Assembly (NCBI GenBank): GCA_947492585.1
Contig: CANLND010000015.1
Coordinates: forward strand, 38,247-102,246
DNA from: an uncultured Paracoccaceae bacterium
GTDB taxonomy: Bacteria > Pseudomonadota > Alphaproteobacteria > Rhodobacterales > Rhodobacteraceae
DNA: 64,000 bases
Direction of reading: 5' to 3'
Shown here: positions 1-13,901 of the stretch, piece by piece
Numbering within the stretch: position 1 is the first letter of the stretch
Layout of the letters: each line of letters starts with the position of its first letter
Program-made: the position numbers and the translations under genes
Notes under the pieces: model-generated
Databases searched by the model: none
Seen by the model: the letters and a program-made list of their open reading frames with translations, nothing else
What the model was told of the DNA's origin: nothing

Positions 1-591
1 AAGTTCGACGAAACCATCGACGTTGCGATGAACCTGGGCGTTGACACCCGTCACGCAGACCAGATGGTTCGTGGCGTTGTAGGTCTGCCAAACGGCACCG
101 GCAAAGCCATGCGCGTTGCAGTGTTCGCACGTGGCCCCAAGGCTGACGAAGCAACCGCAGCTGGCGCAGACGTTGTTGGCGCAGAAGACCTGATGGAAGC
201 CATCCAAGGTGGCAACCTGGACTTTGATCGCTGCATCGCGACTCCAGACATGATGCCAATCGTTGGCCGTCTGGGTAAAATCCTGGGCCCCCGCAACCTG
301 ATGCCAAACCCCAAAGTTGGCACTGTGACCATGGACGTGAAAGCGGCCGTAGAAGCAGCCAAAGGTGGTGAAGTTCAGTTCAAAGCGGAAAAAGGCGGCG
401 TTGTACACGCGGGCGTTGGCAAAGTGTCTTTTGACGAAGCCAAGCTGGTTGAAAACATCCGTGCCTTCATTTCGGCTGTGTCCAAAGCACGCCCTGCAGG
501 TGCCAAGGGCGCCTACATGAAGAAAATCGCACTGTCGTCCACCATGGGCCCCAGCGTGACTGTTGACGTCGACAACGCCGTCACAGAGTAA
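1..591 (+). CDS. rplA: 50S ribosomal protein L1 (5' end cut by window)
   Basis: Component of the large ribosomal subunit that forms the L1 stalk on 23S rRNA; in many bacteria it also represses its own rplKA mRNA. The reading frame is open from base 1, so the true start lies upstream of the window. The 196 visible residues include the L1 motifs [27 protein letters not shown] (shown here by its parts GRLGKILGP and LMPNPKVGT) and the C-terminal [13 protein letters not shown]. The stop at 589-591 is followed directly by a rho-independent terminator, so rplA ends its transcript here and is not obviously co-transcribed with rplJL. Confidence 0.97.
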   Translation, partial: KFDETIDVAMNLGVDTRHADQMVRGVVGLPNGTGKAMRVAVFARGPKADEATAAGADVVGAEDLMEAIQGGNLDFDRCIATPDMMPIVGRLGKILGPRNLMPNPKVGTVTMDVKAAVEAAKGGEVQFKAEKGGVVHAGVGKVSFDEAKLVENIRAFISAVSKARPAGAKGAYMKKIALSSTMGPSVTVDVDNAVTE

Positions 592-647
592 TTCAGTCCC
601 CGTTTGGGGCTGAAGAGGCGGCACCCTTTTGGGGTGCCGCCTTTTTT
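592..647 (+). terminator. rho-independent terminator after rplA
   Basis: Two consecutive hairpins follow the rplA stop. The first pairs TTCAG/CTGAA and CCCC/GGGG around a GTTT loop (592-614). The second pairs GGCGGCACCC (617-626) with GGGTGCCGCC (632-641) and is followed by six T (642-647). Confidence 0.93.
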
Positions 648-729
648 GTGTCTAAATGAGGGAGGGTGACCCCTAGTGTTGGCGCAATTCGGCGCTACAA
701 AAGGGAGAATGCAATTTTAGGTCGATGAT

Positions 730-1665
730 ATGGACGTGTCCCCACTTTGGCAGGTAGGAGCCATCCTGAACGAGCCCGTCGCGGCGACGCTGCGCTTTGT
801 GGCCTGGTATCTGGAGCAAGGCGCGCGGCAGATTACGCTGTTGTTGGATGATCCCGAGGATCCCGTGCGGGACATTCTGGCCGATCATCCGAGCCTGCGC
901 TGTCTTCCCTGTACAGCTGACTTTTGGGCAGCGCGCGGGATGAGCGACGAGCCACGCTTTCCAAAACGGCAGAATGCAGCCCTGACCTGGCTGTACCATC
1001 AGTACGGCGTGGCCGATGGTTGGTTTTTGAACGTGGATGCGGATGAATATATGTATGCCGGTGAGGGCGTCGCGTCGGGTATACTGGCGCGCTGCCCGGA
1101 TGATGTGCTGTCTGTACGTGTCACAACCGCGGAGGCGGTGTCGGCTGAGGGGCAGGGCAATCATTTCCGTTTGCCGATGACGGGTGCGCAATGCCGCAGT
1201 GTCTATGGCGCCGAGGCGGAGTTGTTTGCCCGGCGGCGCATGGGGCTGGTTGGGCATCCGCAGGGCAAATCGTTTACGCGCTGTGGTCACGGCAATCTGC
1301 GCTTGCGTCAGCATTGGCCAGAGGCGCGCCGCCGCGGGCGCTTGCCCGAACATGTGTTGGACGCTGCGAGCGGTAGCTATCTTTTGCATGTGATTGGGGT
1401 GGATTACTTGCGGTGGCGGGAAAAGCTGGATTGGCGGCGTGGCTCCAGCGGCTTTGCGCCGGGGTTGGCGGCGCGCATAGAAGAGATTTTGCCCGGCCCC
1501 GATCCAGAGGTGGCATTGGTGGCGCTGCATCGGGCGCTGCATTGCGCGGATGCGGCGCTTTTGCAGCGCCTGCAGGCGGAGCGCTGTCTTTTGACGTTGG
1601 AACTGCGTCTAGATCAGCTGGTTGCGCGACACTTTGGTGCGCAAGTTGCTGCACGATATCTTTGA
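730..1665 (+). CDS. glycosyltransferase family 2-like protein between rplA and rplJ
   Basis: A 311-residue protein resembling the GT2-like proteins common in Roseobacter genomes that act on surface polysaccharides. It opens with a nucleotide-sugar-binding-like segment (AILNEPVAATLRFVAWYLEQ, residues 11-30) and carries the acidic motif NVDADEY near residues 101-107, the probable metal/nucleotide-sugar DxD site (D103, D105, E106). No signal peptide or membrane helix is evident. The ATG at 730 is preceded by a weak AGG-type ribosome site. It sits alone between the rplA terminator and the rplJ leader on the same strand, an unusual position for a sugar-transfer gene. The acceptor and donor cannot be told from sequence. 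Confidence 0.75.
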   Translation: MDVSPLWQVGAILNEPVAATLRFVAWYLEQGARQITLLLDDPEDPVRDILADHPSLRCLPCTADFWAARGMSDEPRFPKRQNAALTWLYHQYGVADGWFLNVDADEYMYAGEGVASGILARCPDDVLSVRVTTAEAVSAEGQGNHFRLPMTGAQCRSVYGAEAELFARRRMGLVGHPQGKSFTRCGHGNLRLRQHWPEARRRGRLPEHVLDAASGSYLLHVIGVDYLRWREKLDWRRGSSGFAPGLAARIEEILPGPDPEVALVALHRALHCADAALLQRLQAERCLLTLELRLDQLVARHFGAQVAARYL

Positions 1666-1699
1666 GACGCAATTGCCTCTTGGAAATCAGTTCAATTCG

Positions 1700-1955
1700 C
1701 ACTATTCACACCCCTGTAGCTGAGCGTGCGATTCGTCGTGCGCTTTGTTGCATTTCGTCCAAGATGGTGGGTGACCTGTCGATCGGGTCTTAATTTCCCT
1801 CCTGAGACGGGTAACGACCAAAAAGATCGAGGGATTTATACCCTCGGGTGATTTTGGCTCATCCCGTAAAACGGACCTGAACGCTGGGCTCTTTTCGAAG
1901 GGTCAAGCAAATCATGAGCCGGGGTGCCTTGGTGCCCCAAAACTTGGAGAGAACT
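1700..1955 (+). promoter_or_regulatory. rplJL leader region (promoter and L10-leader-like RNA)
   Basis: About 290 bases separate the glycosyltransferase stop from rplJ. The stretch holds a CGAGGG/CCCTCG hairpin (1828-1846), and GACGGG upstream and CATCCCG downstream could form a longer-range helix. In bacteria the rplJ 5' leader binds the L10-L12 complex for feedback control. I infer that role here from position and folding potential; the exact limits and the promoter are not resolved. Confidence 0.45.
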
Positions 1956-2474
1956 GTGGATAGAGCACAAAAAGAGCAGGTGGTCGAGGAACTCGGCCAG
2001 ATCTTTGAAAGCTCTGGCGTTGTGGTCGTAGCCCACTATGCCGGTCTGACAGTTGCCGAGATGCAGGATCTGCGGGCGCGCGCAAGCGAAGCCGACAGCT
2101 CCGTGCGTGTTGCCAAGAACAGGCTCGCCAAAATCGCCCTTGAGGGTAAGCCGTGTGAAAGCATGTCTGACCTGCTGACAGGGATGACCGTGCTCACCTA
2201 TTCCGAAGACCCCGTTGCCGCTGCTAAGGTGGCTCAGGGTTACGCCAAAGATAACGACAAGTTCGAAATCCTTGGTGGCGCGATGGGTGAAAATGCACTG
2301 GACGCCGCTGGTGTTGAAGCCGTTTCCAAAATGCCTTCGCGCGACGAGCTTATTGCTCAGATCGCAGGCATGCTGGGCGCACCCGCTTCGAGCATCGCTG
2401 GCGCAATTGGCGCACCTGCAAGCAACATCGCAAGCATCCTTTCGACCATCGAAGAGAAGTCGGAAGCTGCATAA
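1956..2474 (+). CDS. rplJ: 50S ribosomal protein L10
   Basis: L10 anchors the L7/L12 stalk to the large subunit and, with L12, represses its own mRNA. The 172-residue protein begins [17 protein letters not shown] and contains the family stretch [19 protein letters not shown] and the C-terminal [19 protein letters not shown] that holds L12 dimers. I chose the GTG at 1956 over an in-frame ATG at 1914: the GTG matches the usual start of rhodobacterial L10 and has GGAGAG five bases upstream. It is followed by rplL after 83 bases. Confidence 0.95.
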   Translation: MDRAQKEQVVEELGQIFESSGVVVVAHYAGLTVAEMQDLRARASEADSSVRVAKNRLAKIALEGKPCESMSDLLTGMTVLTYSEDPVAAAKVAQGYAKDNDKFEILGGAMGENALDAAGVEAVSKMPSRDELIAQIAGMLGAPASSIAGAIGAPASNIASILSTIEEKSEAA

Positions 2475-2557
2475 GCGGTTGGTACTGAATGACTGGCGTG
2501 GAGCTTTGCCTACACGTTGGAACACACATACACTTTTATACGGAAAGAGCTGATAAA

Positions 2558-2929
2558 ATGGCTGATCTGAAAGCACTCGCAGAAAGCATCGTTGGTCTGA
2601 CCCTGCTGGAAGCACAAGAACTGAAAACCATCCTGAAGGATGAGTATGGCATCGAGCCCGCAGCAGGCGGCGCAGTTGTCATGGCTGCAGCTGACGCCGG
2701 CGGCGCAGCAGCAGAAGAAAAAACCGAGTTTGACGTCGTTCTGAAGAACGCCGGCTCCTCGAAAATCAACGTGATCAAAGAAGTTCGCGGCATCACCGGT
2801 CTGGGCCTGAAAGAAGCCAAAGAACTGGTTGAAGCTGGCGGCAAGATCAAAGAAGGCGTTGATAAAGCCGAAGCAGAAGACGTTAAAGCGAAGCTGGAAG
2901 CAGCTGGCGCCGAAGTCGAGCTGGCCTAA
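2558..2929 (+). CDS. rplL: 50S ribosomal protein L7/L12
   Basis: Stalk protein that recruits translation factors. It is 123 residues, the usual length. The N-terminal dimerisation helix ([20 protein letters not shown]) is followed by an alanine-rich hinge (about residues 37-55) and the C-terminal domain with [20 protein letters not shown] and KELVEAGG. The ATG at 2558 is chosen rather than an in-frame upstream ATG at 2489, because the protein then begins with the conserved MADLKALAE. It lies downstream of rplJ and upstream of rpoB, the classic rplJL-rpoBC order. Confidence 0.97.
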   Translation: MADLKALAESIVGLTLLEAQELKTILKDEYGIEPAAGGAVVMAAADAGGAAAEEKTEFDVVLKNAGSSKINVIKEVRGITGLGLKEAKELVEAGGKIKEGVDKAEAEDVKAKLEAAGAEVELA

Positions 2930-2997
2930 GCGCTTATTTGGGAGAAATTGCGGGTTTCAATTTCGTTCAGAAGTTGTACCACTGCTCCCAAGTTATT

Positions 2998-3027
2998 GGC
3001 TGGATCTGGGGAAACCCAGGTCCAGCC
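2998..3027 (+). promoter_or_regulatory. 13-bp hairpin with GNRA loop between rplL and rpoB
   Basis: GGCTGGATCTGGG (2998-3010) pairs without gaps with CCCAGGTCCAGCC (3015-3027), with one T-G wobble, across a GAAA tetraloop. No T-run follows, so it is not a standard terminator. Its place matches the rplL-rpoB spacer, which in E. coli holds an attenuator and an RNase III processing site. An RNA processing or attenuation role here is inference. Confidence 0.6.
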
Positions 3028-3212
3028 TAACCTGTCTCAGTAAGGGCCCTTTTTCACGGGGGTTTTTTCTAAGGCAAGGTTTTAGGATCGGGAGGCCGCC
3101 ATTCGGGACGACGGCCATGAATTGATCCAACCCTGCTGTCTCGTATGGGCAAGGTGCCGGAGCCCGGCGGTACTCTTGTTCTGGTGAGAACACTCGAAAG
3201 GTGACATCTGAC

Positions 3213-7346
<4,134 letters not shown>

Positions 7347-7349
<3 letters not shown>

Positions 7350-7364
7350 GGGCTTTTGCCCTTA
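7347..7364 (+). other. short perfect hairpin spanning the rpoB stop codon
   Basis: TAAGGGC (7347-7353) and GCCCTTA (7358-7364) pair perfectly around TTTT, and the 5' arm contains the rpoB stop codon. There is no following T-run, so termination is unlikely. It could mark an RNA 3' end or tune translation of rpoC. Confidence 0.5.
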
Positions 7365-7402
7365 CTTCCCCACTCCCTTCCGCACGAATTTGAGGTATCA
7401 AA

Positions 7403-10400
7403 ATGAACCAGGAAATCACCAACAACCCGTTCAACCCGCTGACGCCGCCAAAAGTCTTTGATGAAATCAAAGTCTCGCTGGCGTCACCGGAACGGATCTT
7501 GTCGTGGTCCTATGGCGAAATCAAAAAGCCAGAAACCATCAACTACCGTACGTTCAAACCCGAGCGTGACGGCCTGTTCTGTGCGCGTATCTTTGGCCCG
7601 ATCAAAGATTACGAATGCCTGTGTGGTAAATATAAACGCATGAAGTATCGCGGCGTTGTCTGCGAGAAATGTGGTGTTGAAGTTACCCTGCAAAAAGTAC
7701 GCCGCGAGCGTATGGGCCACATCGAACTGGCCTCTCCAGTTGCACACATCTGGTTCCTGAAATCGCTGCCCTCCCGCATCGGCCTGATGCTGGACATGAC
7801 ATTGCGTGATCTGGAACGTGTTCTGTATTTCGAAAACTACGTTGTCATCGAGCCGGGTCTGACCGACCTGCAATACGGCCAGATGATGACCGAAGAAGAA
7901 TACATGGACGCCCAGGACCAGTTTGGCATGGATGCCTTCACCGCCAACATCGGCGCTGAAGCAATCCGTGAAATGCTGTCACTGATCGATCTGGAATCCG
8001 AAGCCGAAACCCTGCGTGCTGAACTTGCCGAAGCCACAGGTGAGCTGAAGCCCAAAAAGATCATCAAGCGTCTGAAAGTTGTGGAATCCTTCTTGGAATC
8101 CGGCAACCGTCCTGAATGGATGATCATGACCGTTATTCCGGTCATTCCACCAGAACTGCGCCCGCTGGTGCCTCTGGATGGTGGTCGCTTTGCGACGTCG
8201 GATCTGAACGATCTGTACCGTCGTGTGATCAACCGGAACAACCGTCTGAAGCGTCTGATCGAACTGCGCGCACCTGACATCATCGTCCGCAACGAAAAGC
8301 GGATGCTGCAGGAATCTGTTGATGCATTGTTCGACAACGGCCGTCGTGGCCGCGTGATCACCGGCGCCAACAAGCGTCCGCTGAAATCGCTGTCCGACAT
8401 GCTGAAGGGTAAGCAGGGTCGCTTCCGTCAAAACCTTTTGGGGAAACGCGTCGACTTCTCTGGTCGTTCGGTCATTGTGACCGGTCCTGAGCTGAAGCTG
8501 CACCAATGTGGTTTGCCGAAAAAGATGGCGCTCGAACTGTTCAAGCCGTTCATCTATTCGCGTCTCGAAGCCAAAGGCCTGTCTTCCACTGTGAAGCAAG
8601 CCAAGAAGCTGGTGGAAAAAGAGCGTCCCGAAGTGTGGGACATCTTGGACGAAGTCATCCGCGAACACCCCGTGATGCTGAACCGTGCGCCTACATTGCA
8701 CCGTTTGGGCATTCAGGCATTTGAACCCACGCTGATCGAAGGGAAAGCGATCCAGCTGCACCCGCTGGTCTGCTCGGCGTTTAACGCGGACTTTGACGGG
8801 GACCAAATGGCGGTTCACGTTCCTCTGAGCCTTGAGGCCCAGTTGGAAGCACGTGTTCTGATGATGTCGACCAACAACGTTCTGTCGCCTGCGAACGGCG
8901 CACCAATCATCGTTCCTTCGCAGGATATGATCTTGGGTCTCTACTATGTGACTCTGGAACGCGAAGGCATGATCGGTGAAGGCAAAGTCTTCGGCACCAT
9001 CGACGAAGTTCAGCATGCGCTGGACGCGGGTGAAGTGCATCTGCACACCAAAATCACCGCGCGGATCACTCAGATCGACGAAGAAGGCAACGAAGTCTTT
9101 GAGCGGTTTGAAACCACTCCGGGCCGTGTTCTTCTGGGCGCGCTTTTGCCGAAAAACGCCAAGGCGCCGTTTGAACTGGTGAACCGTCTGTTGCGGAAAC
9201 GCGAAGTTCAGCAGGTGATTGACACCGTCTACCGGTATTGCGGTCAGAAAGAGTCCGTCATCTTCTGTGACCAGATCATGTCCATGGGCTTCAAAGAAGC
9301 GTTCAAGGCCGGTATCTCGTTTGGTAAAGACGACATGGTGATCCCAGACAACAAATGGGACATCGTCGGCGACACCCGCGATCAGGTGAAAGACTTTGAA
9401 CAACAGTACATGGACGGTCTGATCACTCAGGGCGAAAAGTACAACAAAGTTGTCGACAGCTGGTCAAAGTGTAACGACAAGCTGACCGAAGCGATGATGA
9501 CCACCATTTCGACCACCAAGCGGGACGAAGCGGGCGCAGAAATGGAACCGAACTCGGTTTACATGATGGCCCACTCCGGTGCGCGTGGTTCGGTTACTCA
9601 GATGCGTCAGCTGGGCGGTATGCGCGGCCTGATGGCCAAGCCAAACGGCGACATCATCGAGACACCGGTTATCTCGAACTTTAAAGAAGGTCTGACCGTT
9701 CTTGAGTACTTCAACTCCACCCACGGTGCCCGTAAGGGTCTGTCGGATACGGCTTTGAAGACTGCGAACTCGGGTTACCTGACACGTCGTCTGGTGGACG
9801 TTGCACAAGACTGCATCGTGCGCGAAGACGATTGTGGCACCGACCGCGCCATCACTGCCGAAGCGGCTGTGAACGACGGCGAAGTTGTAGCCTCCTTGGG
9901 CGAACGCCTTCTGGGTCGTGTGGCCGCGGATGATATCTGCAAGCCAGGCACCGAAGAAGTGATCGTTGCGGCAGGTCAGATGATCGACGAACGCATGGCA
10001 GACGCCGTTGAGGCCGCTGGTGTTCAGTCCACCCGCATCCGTTCGCCGCTGACCTGTGAAAGCGAAGAAGGTGTCTGTGCCCAGTGTTACGGTCGTGACC
10101 TTGCACGCGGTACCAAAGTGAACGAAGGCGAAGCCGTCGGGATCATCGCGGCCCAGTCGATTGGTGAACCCGGTACACAGCTGACTATGCGTACATTCCA
10201 CATTGGTGGCGTTGCGCAGGGTGGCCAGCAGTCGTTCCAGGAAGCCTCGCACGAAGGTAAGGTTGTGTTCGAAAACCCCAACATGCTGGAGAACGCCAAT
10301 GGCGAAACTCTGGTTGTGGGCCGGAACATGAAGCTGATCATCCAAGATGAGCACGGTGAAGAACGCGCCAGCCACAAGCTGGGCTACGGCACCAAACTGT

Positions 10401-11644
10401 TCGTCAAAGAAGGCCAGTCCACGTTGCGCGGTGACAAACTGTACGAATGGGACCCCTACACATTGCCAATCATCGCTGAGAAATCAGCGACCGCGAAATA
10501 TGTCGATCTGGTTGCCGGTCTTGCCGTGCGCGAAGAAACCGATGACGCGACAGGCATGTCTCAGAAGATCGTGATCGATTGGCGTTCTGCGCCAAAAGGA
10601 TCTGACCTGAAGCCAGAAATCATTCTGGTGGACGAGAATGGCGAACCCGTTCGCAACGATCTTGGCAACCCGCTGACATACCCCATGTCTGTGGACGCCA
10701 TTCTGTCCTGTGAAGACGGTGATAAGGTTCAGGCCGGTGACGTTGTTGCGCGTATCCCGCGTGAAGGCGCCAAGACCAAGGACATTACCGGTGGTCTGCC
10801 ACGGGTTGCGGAACTGTTCGAAGCGCGTCGTCCAAAAGACCACGCGATCATCGCAGAACAAGATGGTTACGTGCGCTTTGGCCGCGACTACAAGAACAAG
10901 CGTCGCATCTCGATCGAAGCCTCGGTTGAAGGTGAAGAAACCGTCGAATACATGGTGCCCAAAGGCAAGCACATCCCAGTTGTGGAAGGTGACTTTGTCC
11001 AGAAGGGTGATTACATCATGGACGGCAACCCAGCGCCGCATGACATCCTTGGCATCATGGGTGTAGAGGCTCTGGCCAACTACATGATCGACGAAGTGCA
11101 GGACGTTTATCGTCTGCAGGGCGTGAAGATCAACGATAAGCACATCGAGGTGATCGTTCGCCAGATGCTGCAAAAATGGGAAATCTCGGACTCGGGCGAA
11201 ACCACGCTGCTCAAAGGCGAACACGTGGACAAGCAAGAGTTCGACGCCGCCAACGAGAAAGCAATTTCCCGTGGCAAGCGTCCGGCCCAAGGTGCGCCAA
11301 TTCTGTTGGGTATCACCAAGGCGTCGCTGCAAACCCGTTCGTTCATCTCTGCGGCCTCGTTCCAGGAAACCACCCGCGTTCTGACCGAAGCTTCGGTTCA
11401 GGGCAAACGCGACAAACTGGTTGGCCTCAAAGAGAACGTCATCGTGGGTCGTCTGATCCCCGCCGGTACAGGTGGCGCAACCCAGCGCATGCGTCAGGTT
11501 GCGGTCACCCGCGACAACGTTGTTCTGGAAGCCCGCCGCGAAGAGGCCGCAGCTGCGGCAGCTTTGGCCGCACCGGTCATGGAAGACGATGTCATGGGCG
11601 GCGATTTCGACAATCTGGTGGAAACACCAGAAAGCCGCGATTGA
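7403..11644 (+). CDS. rpoC: DNA-directed RNA polymerase subunit beta'
   Basis: Catalytic subunit of RNA polymerase, 1413 residues. The N-terminal zinc site is intact (C72, C74, C87, C90 in ECLCGKYK and CEKCGVEV). The active-site magnesium loop [14 protein letters not shown] starts at residue 461, with D463, D465 and D467 as ligands. A second cysteine set lies in the [20 protein letters not shown] segment, and the trigger-loop region [19 protein letters not shown] follows. The ATG at 7403 has GAGG eight bases upstream. A 13-bp terminator ends the transcript; the rpsL-rpsG-fusA genes that follow rpoC in many bacteria are not next to it here. Confidence 0.98.
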   Translation: MNQEITNNPFNPLTPPKVFDEIKVSLASPERILSWSYGEIKKPETINYRTFKPERDGLFCARIFGPIKDYECLCGKYKRMKYRGVVCEKCGVEVTLQKVRRERMGHIELASPVAHIWFLKSLPSRIGLMLDMTLRDLERVLYFENYVVIEPGLTDLQYGQMMTEEEYMDAQDQFGMDAFTANIGAEAIREMLSLIDLESEAETLRAELAEATGELKPKKIIKRLKVVESFLESGNRPEWMIMTVIPVIPPELRPLVPLDGGRFATSDLNDLYRRVINRNNRLKRLIELRAPDIIVRNEKRMLQESVDALFDNGRRGRVITGANKRPLKSLSDMLKGKQGRFRQNLLGKRVDFSGRSVIVTGPELKLHQCGLPKKMALELFKPFIYSRLEAKGLSSTVKQAKKLVEKERPEVWDILDEVIREHPVMLNRAPTLHRLGIQAFEPTLIEGKAIQLHPLVCSAFNADFDGDQMAVHVPLSLEAQLEARVLMMSTNNVLSPANGAPIIVPSQDMILGLYYVTLEREGMIGEGKVFGTIDEVQHALDAGEVHLHTKITARITQIDEEGNEVFERFETTPGRVLLGALLPKNAKAPFELVNRLLRKREVQQVIDTVYRYCGQKESVIFCDQIMSMGFKEAFKAGISFGKDDMVIPDNKWDIVGDTRDQVKDFEQQYMDGLITQGEKYNKVVDSWSKCNDKLTEAMMTTISTTKRDEAGAEMEPNSVYMMAHSGARGSVTQMRQLGGMRGLMAKPNGDIIETPVISNFKEGLTVLEYFNSTHGARKGLSDTALKTANSGYLTRRLVDVAQDCIVREDDCGTDRAITAEAAVNDGEVVASLGERLLGRVAADDICKPGTEEVIVAAGQMIDERMADAVEAAGVQSTRIRSPLTCESEEGVCAQCYGRDLARGTKVNEGEAVGIIAAQSIGEPGTQLTMRTFHIGGVAQGGQQSFQEASHEGKVVFENPNMLENANGETLVVGRNMKLIIQDEHGEERASHKLGYGTKLFVKEGQSTLRGDKLYEWDPYTLPIIAEKSATAKYVDLVAGLAVREETDDATGMSQKIVIDWRSAPKGSDLKPEIILVDENGEPVRNDLGNPLTYPMSVDAILSCEDGDKVQAGDVVARIPREGAKTKDITGGLPRVAELFEARRPKDHAIIAEQDGYVRFGRDYKNKRRISIEASVEGEETVEYMVPKGKHIPVVEGDFVQKGDYIMDGNPAPHDILGIMGVEALANYMIDEVQDVYRLQGVKINDKHIEVIVRQMLQKWEISDSGETTLLKGEHVDKQEFDAANEKAISRGKRPAQGAPILLGITKASLQTRSFISAASFQETTRVLTEASVQGKRDKLVGLKENVIVGRLIPAGTGGATQRMRQVAVTRDNVVLEARREEAAAAAALAAPVMEDDVMGGDFDNLVETPESRD

Positions 11645-11688
11645 TCTTTGATCTTGGGACTTCGGTCCTAAGTCAGTCTTGAAAATTT

Positions 11689-11726
11689 ACGCCTGTCCGA
11701 TCCTATCGGGCAGGCGTTATTTTGTG
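11689..11726 (+). terminator. rho-independent terminator of rpoBC
   Basis: A 13-bp stem pairs 11689-11701 with 11705-11717 (ACGCCTG with CAGGCGT, then CCGAT with ATCGG) and is followed by TATTTTGTG. A separate small stem with a C(TTCG)G tetraloop lies just upstream at 11654-11671. Confidence 0.92.
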
Positions 11727-11783
11727 TGCCGTTCGTGTAAATATACTCTATGTTGATCGATCTGAAATCGGCAGAGGTATGGC

Positions 11784-12323
11784 ATGAAGTTTTTGGCACT
11801 ATCGGGCAGCGCGCGTTCGGGATCCACGAACACCGCATTGCTGCAGGCTTTGGCGGCAGTTGCTGCGCCGGATGACATTGATGTGTTTGCGCAGGTGCAC
11901 CATCTGCCGGTGTTTTCTCCAGATCTTGAATATGCGCCCCTGCCTGCGGCGCTGCTGGAATTTTTGTCCAAACTGGACGGTTGTGATGGGCTGATCGTCG
12001 CAAGCCCTGAATATATTCACGCCATTCCCGGAGGTCTGAAAAACGCGTTGGACTGGTTGGTGTCGCGCGATGAGATCATTGGAAAACCCATCGCGATCAT
12101 ACATGGATCCCCGCGTGGAGATGACATGTTGGCGCAGCTTCGCCTTGTGCTGTCCACCGTCAGTGCAGGCTTTACGCCCAAGATCTTTGCGCGGTTCTCG
12201 CTGCTGAAACAGTCACCAGATCAGGTGCGCGCGCAGATGGATTTACCGCACAATCAACAGGCGTTGGTTGATTTTCTGGCACAATTCAGGGCGCATTGTC
12301 AGGCGCAGAGCGCGGACAGTTAA
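11784..12323 (+). CDS. NADPH-dependent FMN reductase family protein
   Basis: A 179-residue flavodoxin-fold protein. The FMN phosphate loop is visible at the N-terminus (LSGSARSGSTNTALL, residues 6-20). The family motif SPEYIHAIPGGLKNALDW contacts the flavin ring. Such enzymes reduce FMN, quinones, azo compounds or chromate with NAD(P)H; the physiological substrate cannot be read from sequence. It is a stand-alone gene after the rpoC terminator, with AGAGG upstream of the start. Confidence 0.88.
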   Translation: MKFLALSGSARSGSTNTALLQALAAVAAPDDIDVFAQVHHLPVFSPDLEYAPLPAALLEFLSKLDGCDGLIVASPEYIHAIPGGLKNALDWLVSRDEIIGKPIAIIHGSPRGDDMLAQLRLVLSTVSAGFTPKIFARFSLLKQSPDQVRAQMDLPHNQQALVDFLAQFRAHCQAQSADS

Positions 12324-12493
12324 AATGCGAAGGACTTTTGCATCCCCATTGGGGCGCGCTTGCGAAAACCAGCCAAGATGGCAGAAATTGCCTGCGATTT
12401 TTTGCACACAGATGATAGCGCCACCGCCCTATCGGTTGAGTTAAACAGCAGCCCGGTTACAGTTGTCAAAGCAAGGGGCAGGAGCCAACATCG

Positions 12494-13681
12494 GTGACAG
12501 AATTTACGCTTACGCGGCAGGTGGAACTGCCAGATCGGCTGCGGGTGGCGCGCGCCAAAAACCTGCCCAATCTAGGGCCAAAACTGCTGTTTTTCAGTGG
12601 TGGGAGCGCGTTGAATGATATTGCGCGAACCCTGAAACACTACACGCATAATTCGACCCACCTGGTGACCCCGTTTGACAGCGGCGGCAGCTCGCAGGTC
12701 CTGCGCGAGGCCTTTGATATGCCCGCAGTGGGGGATCTGCGCAGCCGTCTGATGGCGCTTGCGGATGAAACTGTATTTGGCCAGCCAGACGTATTTCGCC
12801 TGTTCAGCTATCGCTTGCCGAACGCGGCGTCAAAAACCGAACTGGCGCAAGAATTTGCGGCCTTGGTGTCGGGGGATCATGCGTTGATGCGGGCGGTGGT
12901 TCAGCCGATGCGCGGGTTGATCCTGTCGCAGTTGCAGTGTTTTGCACAGGCCAAAACAGACGGGTTTGATCTGGCGGGCGCCAGCGTGGGGAACCTGATC
13001 TTGACCGGGGGGTATCTGTCCCATGACCGGGCGCTGGAACCGGTGTTGTTCCTGATGTCCAAAATGGTTGAGGTCAAAGGCACCGTGCGGGCCATCGTTG
13101 ATCAGAACCTGGATTTGGGCGCGGATCTACAAGACGGCAGTGCCGTCATTGGGCAGCGTTTGCTGACAGGCAAAGAGGTGGCGCCGTTGCAGTCCGGCAT
13201 TGAGGATTTGTTTTTGTGCAAAGACGGGCAGCGCCTATCGCGAGAGGCGGTGACCCTGCCAAGGCGCAACATTGCTCAGATCGAAGCTGCTGATTTGATT
13301 TGTTATGCCCCCGGTAGCTTTTATAGCAGCCTGCTGGCCAACTTGCTTCCTGCGGGGACCGGGCGGGCGATTGCGCGGCGTCAGGGGCCAAAGATCTATG
13401 TGCCGTCACTGGGCACTGATCCGGAATGTCTGGGCCTTGACCTGCCGGCGCAGGTTGCGGCGTTGATTGCGGCACTGCAGGCCGATTTTGAGACGCCACA
13501 ACCGGTGCACAGGCTGTTGTCTGCGGTTCTGTGTGACAGTCGGACGCTGACACCAGATGTGGCCTCCCGGATTGAAACGACACTTGGAGTGGCGTGCCTG
13601 CCATTGCCGTTAACCCTACCGGATACGCCAGAGCGCTACAGTGCCGCCCATGTCTGCGAGGCGCTGGTCTCGTTGGTCTGA
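12494..13681 (+). CDS. CofD/YvcK-like protein, resembles GAK-system CofD-like
   Basis: A 395-residue protein starting at GTG with AGGAG about ten bases upstream. The early segment LLFFSGGSALNDIARTLKHY (residues 31-50) followed by HLVTPFDSGGSSQVLR and GDLRSRLMALAD is the nucleotide/phospholactate-binding core of the CofD-YvcK superfamily. GASVGNLILTGGY and ICYAPGSFYSSLLANLLP are also family segments. The protein looks most like the CofD-like member of the so-called GAK system, described with an ATP-grasp partner, but no ATP-grasp gene is adjacent. A role in F420 synthesis is unlikely because no other cof gene is present. Function unknown. Confidence 0.7.
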   Translation: MTEFTLTRQVELPDRLRVARAKNLPNLGPKLLFFSGGSALNDIARTLKHYTHNSTHLVTPFDSGGSSQVLREAFDMPAVGDLRSRLMALADETVFGQPDVFRLFSYRLPNAASKTELAQEFAALVSGDHALMRAVVQPMRGLILSQLQCFAQAKTDGFDLAGASVGNLILTGGYLSHDRALEPVLFLMSKMVEVKGTVRAIVDQNLDLGADLQDGSAVIGQRLLTGKEVAPLQSGIEDLFLCKDGQRLSREAVTLPRRNIAQIEAADLICYAPGSFYSSLLANLLPAGTGRAIARRQGPKIYVPSLGTDPECLGLDLPAQVAALIAALQADFETPQPVHRLLSAVLCDSRTLTPDVASRIETTLGVACLPLPLTLPDTPERYSAAHVCEALVSLV

Positions 13682-13901
13682 CGGTGCGTGCCAGTTCATG
13701 ACCACGGGTGCACCGGGACAAACCGCGTGGGGATGGCAGCGACGCGCACCCGGTGCAACGAGACCTGAGCGTGCGTTGCAATGGTGCCCGAAGGGCAGCG
13801 CGGTTGGACTGGCCGGTCTGCCCGTGGTGACGGATGGACCTTTGCCCGTCACAGGTGTAACACAGTCCCAAAGATACGCCTGATGAAAGCATAGAATTCC
13901 C

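Noticed and set aside
7979..9403. 474-codon open frame antisense to rpoC
   Set aside because: Same cause as the rpoB shadow: biased codons on the coding strand leave the opposite frame open.
13641..13883. 80-codon plus-strand frame between the CofD-like and AbrB-like genes
   Set aside because: It begins inside the CofD-like gene in another frame and has no supporting features.
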